From Saccharothrix algeriensis (GTDB lineage: Bacteria > Actinomycetota > Actinomycetes > Mycobacteriales > Pseudonocardiaceae), in assembly GCF_016907655.1 (NCBI RefSeq), contig NZ_JAFBCL010000001.1, positions 2,576,001 to 2,640,000 of the forward strand: a stretch of DNA of 64,000 bases. Reading direction: 5' to 3'. Within the stretch, counting starts at the first letter, position 1, and each line of letters begins with the position of its first letter. The position numbers and the translations under genes were made by a program. This document shows, in pieces, positions 55,631 to 64,000 of this stretch. The notes beneath the pieces were generated by a model. The model had not been told where the DNA came from. It worked only from the letters and a program-made list of their open reading frames with translations, and ran no database searches.

Positions 55631-58600
55631 TCAGCCCAGCGGCGGCAGCTGCGGCGGCACGGCCGCCGGGCGCTGCGCCAGCGCCTCCAGCGCCAGCTTC
55701 ACCGCCGTGTCCAGCTGCGGGTCGCGGCCGGCCACCCGGTCCTGCGGCGTCATCACCACCTCGACATCCGGGTCCACGCCGTGGTTCTCCACGCCCCACC
55801 CGTGCCCGGCGAACCACATCGCGTACCGGGGCTGGGTGACCACCGTGCCGTCGACCAGGTCGAACTGCATGTCGATCCCGATGACGCCGCCCCACGTCCG
55901 CACGCCGACCACCGGCCCGATGCCCATCTCCTTGATCGCCACGTTGACGATGTCGCCGTCCGACCCGGCGAACTCGTCCGCGATCGCCACCACCGGGCCG
56001 CGCGGCGCGTCCGCCGGGTAGCTGTCGGGCGTGGTGTAGCCGCGCGCCACCGACCACCCGATGATCCGGCGCGCCAGCTTCTCCACCACCAGCTGCGAGG
56101 TGTGCCCGCCGCCGTTCTCCCGCACGTCCAGCACCACGGCCTCGCGCGCCAGCTCCACCCGCAGGTCGCGGTGCAGCTGCGCCCAGCCCGCGCCCATCAT
56201 GTCCGGCACGTGCAGGTAGCCCACCCGGCCGTCGGACAGCTCGTGCGTCCGCGCCCGCCGGTCCGCCACCCACGCGTGGTAGCGCAGCGGCTCGTCGTCC
56301 TCCAGCGGCACCACCACGACCCGGCGGGGCTCGCCGCCGCCGCCCGGCCGCACGGTCAGCTCCACCGGCTTCCCGGCCGTGCCGACCAGCAGCGGCGCGG
56401 GGCCGGTCAGCGGGTCGACCTGGCGGCCGTCGACGGCGACGATCGCGTCGCCGGCGCGCACCGCCACGCCCGGCGCGGCCAGCGGGGACCGGGCCGCCGG
56501 GTCGGAGGTCTCGCCGGGGATCACCCGCGTCACCCGCCACGCGCCCGAGGGGTCCCGCTCCAGGTCCGCGCCCAGCAGGCCCACCGGGCGCCCGCGCCAA
56601 CCGCTGGAGGGGATCACGTAGGCGTGCGAGGTCCCCAGCTCGCCCTGCACCTCCCACAGCAGGTCCACCAGGTCCGAGTAGCTGCCCAGCCGGTCCACCA
56701 GCGGCCGGTACCGGTCCAGCACGCCCGCCCAGTCGACACCGCCCATGTCGGTGCGCCAGAACAGGTCCCGCATCAGCCGCCCGGCCTCGGCGTAGGACTG
56801 CCGCCACTCGGCGGCCCGGTCCACCACGACCCGCAGGCGGGACAGGTCCACCTCGACGGAGTCCTGGTCGTCGGCGTCGACCTTCCGGTCCGCCGGCACG
56901 ACCCTCAGGTCGCTGCCGTCGAGCACCACGACGCGCTGCCCGTCACCGGTCACCGCGAACCCGTCCAGGCCGTCCACCAGCACGTCCGTCCGCGACTTCG
57001 CCAGGTCGAAGCGCTCCAGCACCGGCCGGGGCGCCCGCGCGGACGGCGTCGGCAGGGTGTCGCCCAGGACGCCGCTGACCGCGCTGCGCAGCCACAGCAG
57101 CCCGCCCTTCGCGGCGGTCAGCGACGAGTAGCCCGCCGCCGCGACCGGCACCGGCACCACCCGGTCGGCCAGGCCGTCCAGGTCGACCACGGTGATCGGG
57201 TTCTCGTCGTCCTTCTCCTTGTCCTTGTCCTTGTCGTCGTCGCCGACCGGGCGGCCCAGCCGCAGCGGATCGAACGGCGAGGGCGTCGTCGCCGCCAGCG
57301 GCAGCAGGAACGGCCGGCAGCCGGTGGGGAAGGACAGGTCGAACACGTGCGCGTCGTACACCGGGTCGAACGTGCGGACCGACAGGAACGCCAGGAAGCG
57401 GCCGTCCTCGGTGAACGTCGGCGCGAAGTCCGCGAACCGCAGCGGCGTCACGTCCACCAGGGACAGGTCGGTCGTGTTCGTCATCCGGATGTGCCGCAGC
57501 GGGCTCGGCCCGGGGTGCGACCAGGCCAGCCAGTTCGAGTCCGGGGAGAACGCCAGGTCGGACACGTGCGGGTTCGCCTCCCGCAGCACCTCCCGGACCT
57601 CGCCGGACTCCACGTCGACCAGCAGCAGCCGCCCGTCGTGCGTGGCGACGGCCAGCCGCCGCCCGTCGGGCGCGACCGCCAGCTCCAGCACCCGGCCCAG
57701 CCTGCCGACGGCGACCCGGCGCGGCGCGTTGCCCGGCTCGACCCCGCCCGCCGGGGCGAACTCCAGGCCCTCCTCGCCGTCCGCGTCGGTCACCCACACG
57801 ACCCCGTCGCCCACCACGCGCGGCAGCCGGGCGCGGACGCCGGGCTGCTCGGCCAGGGCGCGCACCGGGCCGTCCCGGTGGGTCACCCAGTGCACCGTGC
57901 CGCGCACCTCGACCACGCTGGCGCGGCCGGTCCGGTCCGGGTGCACGTCGTCGGGGCGCGGGGCCACCGGGCGCGGGCGGGTCGCGGAGCGGGGGCCGCC
58001 GAGCGCGATCTCCAGCCGGCGCGGCTCGGCGTCCAGGCCGTCGAGCAGCCACACCTCGCCCGCGAGCTGGTAGACGACGCGCCGGCCGTCCGTGGTGGCG
58101 CAGCGGGCGTAGAAGTCCTGCTCGGTGTGCCGGCGCAGGTCGGAGCCGTCCGGCCGCACCGAGTACACGCTGCCGACGCCGTCGTGGTCGGACAGGAACG
58201 CGATGCGCCCGCCCACCCACATCGGCGCGTGCAGGGACGAGGTCAGCTCGGACAGGATGCGGGAGAACTCGCCGTCGCCCGTCGGGTCGACCCACAGCTG
58301 CCCCGCCGAGCCGCCCCGGTAGCGCTTCCAGTAGGCCGGGTCCTTGCCGTACATGGAGGTCACGACGACCTCGCCGGACGGCCCGTGCTCGACGTCGCCG
58401 ACCCAGCCGTAGGGCAGGCGGCGCGACGGACCGCCGTCGACCGGCAGCGCGTGCGCCCACCGGCGCATCCGGGTCGCCTCGCCGGCGGAGGTGACGGCGA
58501 CGACCTCGCCCTGCGGCGTCCACCCCCGCACGGTGGTGTTCGCGCAGCCCCAGTGGGTGAGCCGGGTGGCCTCGCCGCCGGCGACCGGCGCGAGGTGCAC

Positions 58601-58804
58601 CTCGGGCGCGCCGTCGCGCCGGCTGGCCCACGCCAGCCGCGTACCGGACGGGTCGAACCTGGGCGAGAACACCGGCACCTGGTCCGCGGTGACCCGCCAG
58701 GCCCGGCCACCGGCGAGGGGAGCGAGCCACACGTCGTCCTCTGCCACGAAGGTGACCAGGTCGCCGTGCAGGTGGGGGAAACGAAGGTAGGCGTGGTCCG
58801 TCAC
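55631..58804 (-). CDS. Tricorn protease (S41 family)
   Basis: 1057 residues. N-terminal six- and seven-bladed beta-propellers (about 1-680) with a charged DDDKDKDKEKDDE loop near 525, a C1 helical domain, a PDZ domain (about 765-850, 'GLLGADLERDPSGAWRVTRV') and the C-terminal S41 catalytic domain. Catalytic residues are visible: GTSHAYV (His), EFAGSDGDIV (Ser) and GWGVENHGVDPD (Glu). Degrades peptides released by the proteasome or other proteases in the cytosol. Monocistronic in appearance. Confidence 0.94.
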   Translation of the reverse strand: MTDHAYLRFPHLHGDLVTFVAEDDVWLAPLAGGRAWRVTADQVPVFSPRFDPSGTRLAWASRRDGAPEVHLAPVAGGEATRLTHWGCANTTVRGWTPQGEVVAVTSAGEATRMRRWAHALPVDGGPSRRLPYGWVGDVEHGPSGEVVVTSMYGKDPAYWKRYRGGSAGQLWVDPTGDGEFSRILSELTSSLHAPMWVGGRIAFLSDHDGVGSVYSVRPDGSDLRRHTEQDFYARCATTDGRRVVYQLAGEVWLLDGLDAEPRRLEIALGGPRSATRPRPVAPRPDDVHPDRTGRASVVEVRGTVHWVTHRDGPVRALAEQPGVRARLPRVVGDGVVWVTDADGEEGLEFAPAGGVEPGNAPRRVAVGRLGRVLELAVAPDGRRLAVATHDGRLLLVDVESGEVREVLREANPHVSDLAFSPDSNWLAWSHPGPSPLRHIRMTNTTDLSLVDVTPLRFADFAPTFTEDGRFLAFLSVRTFDPVYDAHVFDLSFPTGCRPFLLPLAATTPSPFDPLRLGRPVGDDDKDKDKEKDDENPITVVDLDGLADRVVPVPVAAAGYSSLTAAKGGLLWLRSAVSGVLGDTLPTPSARAPRPVLERFDLAKSRTDVLVDGLDGFAVTGDGQRVVVLDGSDLRVVPADRKVDADDQDSVEVDLSRLRVVVDRAAEWRQSYAEAGRLMRDLFWRTDMGGVDWAGVLDRYRPLVDRLGSYSDLVDLLWEVQGELGTSHAYVIPSSGWRGRPVGLLGADLERDPSGAWRVTRVIPGETSDPAARSPLAAPGVAVRAGDAIVAVDGRQVDPLTGPAPLLVGTAGKPVELTVRPGGGGEPRRVVVVPLEDDEPLRYHAWVADRRARTHELSDGRVGYLHVPDMMGAGWAQLHRDLRVELAREAVVLDVRENGGGHTSQLVVEKLARRIIGWSVARGYTTPDSYPADAPRGPVVAIADEFAGSDGDIVNVAIKEMGIGPVVGVRTWGGVIGIDMQFDLVDGTVVTQPRYAMWFAGHGWGVENHGVDPDVEVVMTPQDRVAGRDPQLDTAVKLALEALAQRPAAVPPQLPPLG

Positions 58805-58840
58805 GTGATCGACGTTAGCGCGACCCCACCGCGCCCGGGA

Positions 58841-59011
58841 TCAAGCTCGCCCAACCCGTCGGAGGAAACTGCCGGCCGACGCGACGGGGAAAGCCAACAC
58901 CGGCCCACCGGGGTTCTTCGAGTCCCGAACCGCCACCCGGTCCGCCGAACGCGCCACCTCGACGCAGTTCGACTCGGTCGTGCTCCAACTCGACTTCCGC
59001 CACGTGATCAC
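58841..59011 (-). CDS. DUF397 domain small protein, copy 3
   Basis: 56 residues from GTG at 59011 with GGGAGG 9 bases upstream; a stop codon two codons before prevents a longer form. It begins VITWRKSSWST, then ESNCVEVARS, DRVAVRDSKNPGGPVLAF and ends LRRVGRA, matching the DUF397 pattern (WRKSSxS, CVEVA, VRDSK). Its middle part is nearly identical in DNA to copy 2, 302 bases upstream in the transcript. DUF397 proteins are small partners of XRE/DUF5753 regulators in actinomycetes. Confidence 0.85.
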   Translation of the reverse strand: MITWRKSSWSTTESNCVEVARSADRVAVRDSKNPGGPVLAFPVASAGSFLRRVGRA

Positions 59012-59142
59012 CGCTCACGTCCTCCCTCGGCATACTCCGAAATCGGGCATCTGCCCCGCCGAACCACCAGGGCGCCGAGCGAGCAGAGGCGTGCCCGCCG
59101 CGTGTCGGGGTCAGCGCACCCCTGCGACACCCGCGCCCGGGA

Positions 59143-59313
59143 TCAAGCCCGTCCGACCCGCCGGAGGAAACTGCCGGTCGACGCGACGGGGAATGCCAAC
59201 ACCGGCCCACCGGGGTTCTTCGAGTCCCGAACCGCCACCCGGTCCGCCGAACGCGCCACCTCGACGCAGTTCGACGTCGTGTTGCTCCGGCTCGACTTCC
59301 GCCATGTCGTCAC
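59143..59313 (-). CDS. DUF397 domain small protein, copy 2
   Basis: 56 residues from GTG at 59313. Starts VTTWRKSSRSN, continues SNCVEVARS and VAVRDSKNPGGPVLAFPVAS, ends LRRVGRA. DNA from the CVEVA codons to the FPVAS codons is almost identical to copy 3, showing a recent tandem duplication. Lies 109 bases downstream of copy 1 on the same strand. Confidence 0.87.
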   Translation of the reverse strand: MTTWRKSSRSNTTSNCVEVARSADRVAVRDSKNPGGPVLAFPVASTGSFLRRVGRA

Positions 59314-59422
59314 TTCTGCCGCCCTTCACGCACCTGGTGGGCTTCACGCTCACGGAGTCCTGATGCCGTCCGGCCGCACGCCTTGCCCGCTCCATCCGGC
59401 AGCTTCACCGACGCCAGGGAAG

Positions 59423-59599
59423 TCAACCCCGCTTGAGGCGGGCGAGGAAGCTCGCGGCGGATGCAGCGGGGAACGCCAGCACCACCCCTGACCGGTTCTT
59501 CGAGTCGCGAACGGCCACCCGGCCCTCGACCGCCAAGTGCGCCACCTCGACGCAGTTCGACTCGGTGTTGCTGCGACTGGACTTCCGCCAGGTCGTCAC
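59423..59599 (-). CDS. DUF397 domain small protein, copy 1
   Basis: 58 residues; GTG at 59599 overlaps the stop of the XRE gene as GTGA, so it is translationally coupled to the regulator. VTTWRKSSRSNTESNCVEVA, VAVRDSKNRSGVVLAF and a C-terminal FLARLKRG give the full DUF397 pattern. More diverged from copies 2 and 3 than they are from each other. Confidence 0.92.
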   Translation of the reverse strand: MTTWRKSSRSNTESNCVEVAHLAVEGRVAVRDSKNRSGVVLAFPAASAASFLARLKRG

Positions 59600-60438
59600 T
59601 TCGGGCGCCCTTCCATCTCCTCGGCGCACCGCAGGATCAGCTCCATCGAGTCCTCGGCACTGACCGCGGCGGCCAACAGGCTCGGCTTGAGATCAGTGTA
59701 AGCCTGCACGTCCTCCCGCCTGTCCAGGAACAGATAGGTCCTCAGGTTCTCCAGGTGGACCACGGGCGTCGTCCGGGGCGACTCCAGCACCACGAAGGAC
59801 CCGTAGAGCCCGAGGTGGTAGCCGCGCTCCCGCGGGATTACCCGGATGGTCACGTTGGGGCGCTGCGCCGAGTCGTGCAGGTGGCGCAGTTGCGCCGCCA
59901 TCACCGCCCGCCCGCCGACGGGGCGGTGGAGCACGAACTCGTCGATGATCGCCAGGTAGGGCACCGGGTTCTCCCGGGTCAGCACCGACTGGCGCGCGAG
60001 GCGGTGCTTCACCCGCTCGTCGGCGTCCGCGTTGGGCACACCGCCCTCGATCATGATCGTCCGGGCGTAGTCGGCCGTCTGCAGGAGGCCCGGTACGAGC
60101 AAGGCCGTCACATCGGTGATGGAAGTGGCCAACTGCTCGTACTCAATCAGCCCCTTCAACTGCTGCGGCAGGCCGAGTCCGGTGGCCAGCCAGTTTGCCT
60201 TCGCGGCTTCCCGCGCCAGCGCGAGCAGTTCGCGCCGCTTCGCCCCCACGACGCCCAGCGCGCCGAGGATGGTGGCCACCTCGGTCTCACCGGCCAGCCG
60301 CTCGCCGCGCTCGATCCGGCTCAACATGCTCTTGCTGATGCCGACCTGCTGCTCCAGCTGAACCATCCGCACCCGCTTGGCCTTGCGCAGGTCCCGCAGC
60401 TCGGCGCCCAGCGTCCGGGCCCGCGCGTTGCTCTCCAT
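59596..60438 (-). CDS. XRE-family regulator with DUF5753 domain
   Basis: 280 residues. N-terminal helix-turn-helix ('MVQLEQQVGISKSMLSRIERGERLAG', about 25-50) and C-terminal DUF5753 ligand/partner domain (LVPGLLQTADYARTIM, 'VPYLAIIDEFVLHRPVGG', 'VTIRVIPRERGYHLGLYGSFVVLE'). Such genes are paired with DUF397 genes across actinomycetes, and some resemble toxin-antitoxin or morphogenesis regulators. Its own promoter carries dyads likely bound by it. Confidence 0.93.
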   Translation of the reverse strand: MESNARARTLGAELRDLRKAKRVRMVQLEQQVGISKSMLSRIERGERLAGETEVATILGALGVVGAKRRELLALAREAAKANWLATGLGLPQQLKGLIEYEQLATSITDVTALLVPGLLQTADYARTIMIEGGVPNADADERVKHRLARQSVLTRENPVPYLAIIDEFVLHRPVGGRAVMAAQLRHLHDSAQRPNVTIRVIPRERGYHLGLYGSFVVLESPRTTPVVHLENLRTYLFLDRREDVQAYTDLKPSLLAAAVSAEDSMELILRCAEEMEGRPK

Positions 60439-60474
60439 GCCGATCAGCCTAGGTCTTCACCCAAACGTGGACTG

Positions 60475-60512
60475 TTGAGAATTCTTAATCCTTGTCAAGA
60501 TTGTCTCAAGAA
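60475..60512. promoter_or_regulatory. Dyads in the XRE divergent promoter (candidate operators)
   Basis: TTGAGAATTCTTAA (475-488) is a near-perfect palindrome; CTTGTCAAG (491-499) is palindromic; and TTGTCTCAAG follows (501-510). The 92-base region is markedly AT-rich compared with the window and separates the regulator from the small plus-strand gene. Confidence 0.5.
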
Positions 60513-60530
60513 ACCGAGGAGGCAGTCGTG

Positions 60531-60731
60531 GTGGAGATGCAGGCTTGGGTGGGGGTCCGGGAGGACAGCAGGATCGAGTGGACCGTGCACCCGCACGAGG
60601 TCGTGCTCGCGATCGGGAACCTGCCCGAGTTCGAGATCGTCGGCACGCCACAGGCGCTGCGCCGACTGGCGGACAGCGTGACCGAGGCGGTGCAGGCGTT
60701 CGACGCGGCTCAGGCTCAGGCGGGCCAGTAG
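60531..60731 (+). CDS. Small hypothetical protein divergent from the XRE gene
   Basis: 66 residues from GTG at 60531 (AGGAGG 8 bases upstream; GTG at 60528 or ATG at 60537 are possible). Acidic, mixed alpha/beta-like: MEMQAWVGVREDSRIEW, then 'EFEIVGTPQALRRLADSVTEAVQAF'. No family is recognised. Its last 16 bases overlap the convergent mazG 3' end. The AT-rich shared promoter suggests control by the XRE regulator (inference). Confidence 0.7.
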   Translation: MEMQAWVGVREDSRIEWTVHPHEVVLAIGNLPEFEIVGTPQALRRLADSVTEAVQAFDAAQAQAGQ

Positions 60732-61645
60732 GCGCGCCAGTCCTGCGCCGTCAGGGAGGTCACGCCGGCGGCGCGGGCCGCCTGCTCCGCCGCCCGCACC
60801 CGCGCGGCGAACGCCCGCGCCACCGCGCGCAGCTCCGCCTCCGGGTCCTCGCCGGCCAGCTTCGCCAGCGCCGCCACCGCGAACAGCGCGGTCCCGGCGT
60901 CGTCGCCCTCGGGCAGCAGGTCCACCGGCAGGCCGGCGCGCGCGGTCCGCTGGGCCAGCTTGCCCGCCAGCGCCACGGCCGGCTGCCCGGTCGCGACACC
61001 GTCCACGCTGGACTCCCGCTGCTTCTCGGCCTGCTTCAGCTCCTCCCACCGGTGCTGCTGGGAGGTCGCGTCGCGCACCGCCGGGTCGCCCCCCTCGAAC
61101 ACGTGCGGGTGCCGGCCGACGAGCTTGCGGACCAGGTCGCCCGCCACCTCGTCCACGCCGAACGGCTCGGCGTCCTCGGCGGCGACCCGCGCGTGGAACA
61201 GCACCTGCAGCAGCACGTCGCCCAGTTCCTCGCGCAGCGCGGCCCGGTCGCCGTCCTCGATGGCCTCCAGCAGCTCGTAGGTCTCCTCGACCAGGTACTG
61301 CCGCAGCGACCGGTGGTCCTGCTCGGCGTCCCACGGGCAGCCGCCGGGCGAGCGCAGGCGGTCCATCACCGAGACCGCGTCGAGCAGCAGCGTGCCCGTC
61401 GGGTTGCGCAGCACGGCCGCGCCGCCGGCGACCAGCTCGCGGGCGTGCGGGTCCTCCGGGTCGGCCGTCAGGTAGACGACCGGCCCGGCGGTCCCGGCCA
61501 CCGGGGTCGTGCCCAGGGCCACCCAGTAGTTCCGGTCCAGCTCGGCCGAGGCGAACACCGCCGCCGCGGCCCGCAGGGCGGGCAGCGCGGCGGCGGGCAG
61601 CACCTGGTCGTGCGGGGAGTTGAGCACCACGACGGTGTCGGTCAC
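60716..61645 (-). CDS. mazG: Nucleoside triphosphate pyrophosphohydrolase MazG
   Basis: 309 residues. A divergent N-terminal region (about 1-95) precedes one clear MazG domain: SPGGCPWDAEQDHRSLRQYL, VEETYELLEAIEDGD (EExxE) and REELGDVLLQVLFHA (ExxD), the Mg-binding residues. It hydrolyses non-canonical NTPs. Position next to mfd agrees with Rv1021. Ends 16 bases inside the convergent small gene. Confidence 0.92.
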   Translation of the reverse strand: MTDTVVVLNSPHDQVLPAAALPALRAAAAVFASAELDRNYWVALGTTPVAGTAGPVVYLTADPEDPHARELVAGGAAVLRNPTGTLLLDAVSVMDRLRSPGGCPWDAEQDHRSLRQYLVEETYELLEAIEDGDRAALREELGDVLLQVLFHARVAAEDAEPFGVDEVAGDLVRKLVGRHPHVFEGGDPAVRDATSQQHRWEELKQAEKQRESSVDGVATGQPAVALAGKLAQRTARAGLPVDLLPEGDDAGTALFAVAALAKLAGEDPEAELRAVARAFAARVRAAEQAARAAGVTSLTAQDWRAYWPA

Positions 61646-61655
61646 GGCGCTCCCG

Positions 61656-62597
61656 TCACTGCCGGGTCTGCCGGGCGGTCGCCTGGAAGCCGGTCAGCTC
61701 GTCGTCGCTGGGCGCGAGGGCGATCGCGGTCCGGTCCCACACGCCGTAGCGCGGGTTCACCCGGATCTCCGGGTCGCCCGCCAGCCGCTGCACCAGCCGC
61801 AGCCCGATCTGCTCCAGCAGCTGCGGCGTGAGCTGCTCGGTGGACGACGCCTCGCCGCTGCGGCGGGCGTCGTCGTCGCGCTCGGTCACGTACGCCACGA
61901 GCCACTGCGCGCTGCCCGGGTCCGGCGCGAAGGCGACCACGGTGCCCGGCTGCACGCCGAACAGCGGCGAGCCCGCCGCCTGCGGCGACTCCGCGGAGCT
62001 GACCTTCTGCCCCATCTTGGCCAGCTGCTGCCCCTCCGGGCCCTGCGGCCCGGAGCGCACGAAGCCGGCCATCTTCGACGGGTCCTTGGCGACCTGCTCG
62101 GCCTTCTCGACGGCGTCCTTGTTGTCCTTGGTGAAGAAGTAGTCGAAGGTGACTTCCATCCGGTCCACGTACTTGCGCGCCAGCTCGACCAGCAGCAGCT
62201 GGTCCCTGGCCCGCTCGCGGAACGTGGCCGCGTCGTAGACCGTGTTCTGCGAGGCCGCCTCGGCGCCGCCCGCGTTCTCCACGGACTCGGTCACCGCCTC
62301 CTCGGACACGGTGACGCCCTCGCGCTGCGCGGCCCGCTCGATCAGCTCGTGCTGCACGCCCAGGGTCACCAGCTGGCGGGACACCTGGTCGAGCTTGCGC
62401 TGCTCCTGGAGCTTCTGGGCCTCGGGCTCCTTCTTGAGCACCGCGTCCAGCCGCTGCTGGACGCGCTCCAGCGGGATCGCGGTGTCGCCGATGATGGCGG
62501 CCGAGCCCACCTGGCTGGGGCCGGCGCCACCGCAGCCCGCCACCAGCAGTGCGACCGCCGCGCCGACCAGGGTGAAGCGCCTCTGCACAGTCCTCAC
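61656..62597 (-). CDS. SurA-N-like lipoprotein
   Basis: 313 residues from GTG. Lipobox LLVAGC with Cys near residue 22 indicates a lipoprotein. Residues 30-190 are helical and resemble the SurA/PrsA N-terminal chaperone domain ('IPLERVQQRLDAVLKKEPEAQ', 'QLVTLGVQHELIERAAQREGVTVSEEAV'). No clear parvulin prolyl isomerase domain follows. Probably helps fold exported proteins. Between mfd and mazG, 10 bases before mazG. Confidence 0.85.
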   Translation of the reverse strand: MRTVQRRFTLVGAAVALLVAGCGGAGPSQVGSAAIIGDTAIPLERVQQRLDAVLKKEPEAQKLQEQRKLDQVSRQLVTLGVQHELIERAAQREGVTVSEEAVTESVENAGGAEAASQNTVYDAATFRERARDQLLLVELARKYVDRMEVTFDYFFTKDNKDAVEKAEQVAKDPSKMAGFVRSGPQGPEGQQLAKMGQKVSSAESPQAAGSPLFGVQPGTVVAFAPDPGSAQWLVAYVTERDDDARRSGEASSTEQLTPQLLEQIGLRLVQRLAGDPEIRVNPRYGVWDRTAIALAPSDDELTGFQATARQTRQ

Positions 62598-62610
62598 GGC
62601 CGTTACCCTC

Positions 62611-64000
62611 TCACGAACCCGTGACCGGGCTCACGGGAGTACCCGCCAATGATCCCAGGAAGTGCGCGCACCAATCCAGCAGCTCCTGGTCGCGCAGCAG
62701 CGGTGCGCCCATCCGGCCGCCGGCCGCTCCCTCCGTCGGCCTAGGCACCGACACCGTGCGGGTGGCCGGCTTGTGGACGGCCTTCGGGTGCAGCCGGCGC
62801 AGCCGCACCAGCTGGGAGTCCTTCAGCTCCAGCGGGGAGAACCGGATGGTCGCGCCCTGCACCACCACCTCGGTCACGCCGTGCGCCCGGCAGGTCTGCC
62901 GGAACCGGGCCACCGCGAGCAGCCGCTCGACCGGCAGCGGCGGCGCGCCGTAGCGGTCCTTCAGCTCGTCCCGCACCGCCTGCAGCGCCGCCTCGTCGCC
63001 CGCCGCCGCGATCTTCCGGTAAGCCTCCAGCCGCAGCCGCTCGCCGGGCACGTAGTCGTGCGGGATGTGCGCGTCCACCGGCAGGTCGACGCGGACCTCG
63101 GCCAGCTCCTCGTCGCCCTCGACCTCCGCGCCCGCGTGCCGCCGGAACGCCTCCACGGCCTCGCCGACCAGCCGGACGTAGAGGTCGAAGCCGACGCCCG
63201 CGATGTGGCCGGACTGCTCGGCGCCCAGGATGTTGCCCGCGCCCCGGATCTCCAGGTCCTTCATCGCGACCGCCATGCCCGCGCCCAGCTCGGTGTTCTG
63301 CGCGATGGTGGCGAGCCGGTCGTGCGCGGTCTCGGTCAGCGGGGCCTCCGGCGGGTACAGGAAGTAGGCGTAGCCGCGGTCCCGGCCGCGCCCGACCCGG
63401 CCGCGCAGCTGGTGCAGCTGCGCCAGGCCGAGCAGGTCGCCGCGCTCCACGATGAGCGTGTTCGCGTTGGAGATGTCCAGGCCGGTCTCCACGATCGTCG
63501 TGCACACCAGCACGTCGAACTCGCGCTCCCAGAAGCCCTGGATGACCTTCTCCAGCTTGTCCTCGTTCATCTGGCCGTGCGCGGTGACCACGCGGGCCTC
63601 GGGCACCAGCTCGCGGATGCGGCGGGCGGCCTTCTCGATCGTGGAGACCCGGTTGTGCACGTAGAACACCTGGCCGTCGCGCAGCAGCTCGCGGCGGACG
63701 GCCGCGGCGACCTGCTTGTCGTCGTACGCGCCGACGTAGGTCAGGATCGGGTGCCGCTCCTCGGGCGGGGTGAGGATGGTGGACATCTCCCGGATGCCCG
63801 CCAGGGACATCTCCAGCGTGCGCGGGATGGGCGTGGCCGACATCGTCAGCACGTCCACGTGCGTGCGCAGCGCCTTGATGTGCTCCTTGTGCTCGACGCC
63901 GAACCGCTGCTCCTCGTCGACGATCACCAGCCCCAGGTCCTTGTAGCGCAGGCCCTTCTGCAGCAGCCGGTGCGTGCCGATGACGACGTCCACGTCGCCG
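62611..64000 (-). CDS. mfd: Transcription-repair coupling factor Mfd (partial, C-terminal part)
   Basis: The gene runs off the right end of the window; about 463 C-terminal residues are present of an expected 1150-1200. Helicase motifs: [10 protein letters not shown] (DEEQ box), [20 protein letters not shown] (motif III and family block), VVTAHGQM, '[10 protein letters not shown]', and [17 protein letters not shown] (motif VI). The TRCF C-terminal domain follows ('[22 protein letters not shown]'). Mfd removes stalled RNA polymerase and recruits UvrA. Confidence 0.96.
   Translation of the reverse strand, partial: GDVDVVIGTHRLLQKGLRYKDLGLVIVDEEQRFGVEHKEHIKALRTHVDVLTMSATPIPRTLEMSLAGIREMSTILTPPEERHPILTYVGAYDDKQVAAAVRRELLRDGQVFYVHNRVSTIEKAARRIRELVPEARVVTAHGQMNEDKLEKVIQGFWEREFDVLVCTTIVETGLDISNANTLIVERGDLLGLAQLHQLRGRVGRGRDRGYAYFLYPPEAPLTETAHDRLATIAQNTELGAGMAVAMKDLEIRGAGNILGAEQSGHIAGVGFDLYVRLVGEAVEAFRRHAGAEVEGDEELAEVRVDLPVDAHIPHDYVPGERLRLEAYRKIAAAGDEAALQAVRDELKDRYGAPPLPVERLLAVARFRQTCRAHGVTEVVVQGATIRFSPLELKDSQLVRLRRLHPKAVHKPATRTVSVPRPTEGAAGGRMGAPLLRDQELLDWCAHFLGSLAGTPVSPVTGS

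Overview
The window is chromosomal DNA of a very high-GC actinomycete, probably of the family Pseudonocardiaceae (Saccharothrix, Actinosynnema or Lentzea type; inferred from gene content, not tested). Evidence: GTG starts and 4-bp GTGA/ATGA overlaps are common, a mycothiol-conjugate amidase (mca) is present, and two blocks keep the gene order I know from Mycobacterium tuberculosis: Rv1074c-Rv1086 (thiolase, cbs, pra, metB, greA, Rv1081c, mca, Rv1083, Rv1084, hemolysin III, short-chain Z-isoprenyl synthase) at about 0.9-17 kb, and Rv1020-Rv1026 (mfd, mazG, lpqU, eno, divIC, DUF501, ppx) at about 47.5-64 kb. No transposase, integrase, phage gene or CRISPR array was seen.

Layout. 0.1-8.1 kb: a small secreted protein, then isoprenyl synthase, hemolysin III, a small M1 peptidase, a YyaL-type thioredoxin-fold protein, mca and greA. 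8.2-11.2 kb: an insertion relative to M. tuberculosis holding an Lrp regulator with hpd, two small genes and a pair of long hairpin repeats. 11.4-17 kb: metB, a Pra/RDD membrane protein, cbs and a thiolase, followed by a third copy of the hairpin repeat. 17.8-22.2 kb: Bax-inhibitor-like protein, then a wall cassette of thioester/Cna-B surface protein, class F-like sortase and polysaccharide deacetylase. 22.3-26.6 kb: a secreted PQQ-dependent sugar dehydrogenase divergent from a complete PQQ biosynthesis operon in the order pqqA-C-D-E-B, so the cofactor and a probable client enzyme are made from one locus. 26.6-30.5 kb: a NarL-type two-component pair and a DUF885 metallopeptidase.

30.6-33.3 kb is the most unusual stretch: a minus-strand cassette of a 40-residue peptide gene, an ATP-grasp ligase and a SagB-type flavin oxidoreductase with a PqqD-like front end, followed 87 bases later on the same strand by a 74-nt class I tRNA with anticodon UAA. 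The SagB gene carries one TTA codon, the codon such a tRNA would read. This looks like an uncharacterised RiPP-type or tRNA-linked peptide system.

33.4-41.8 kb: NDH-2, a translationally coupled DUF4129/unknown/MoxR/DUF58 operon, a family 5-like uracil-DNA glycosylase, a serine carboxypeptidase-like S10 protein and a Sel1-repeat protein. 41.8-47.4 kb: a complete oligopeptide/dipeptide ABC importer. 47.5-55.3 kb: ppx, two lytic transglycosylases, DUF501, a DivIC protein with a strange repetitive N-terminus, and enolase. 55.6-60.7 kb: a tricorn protease and a DUF5753-type XRE regulator with three tandem DUF397 genes, two of them a recent duplication and too short to be found by usual length cut-offs. 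60.7-64 kb: mazG, a SurA-like lipoprotein and the 3' end of mfd.
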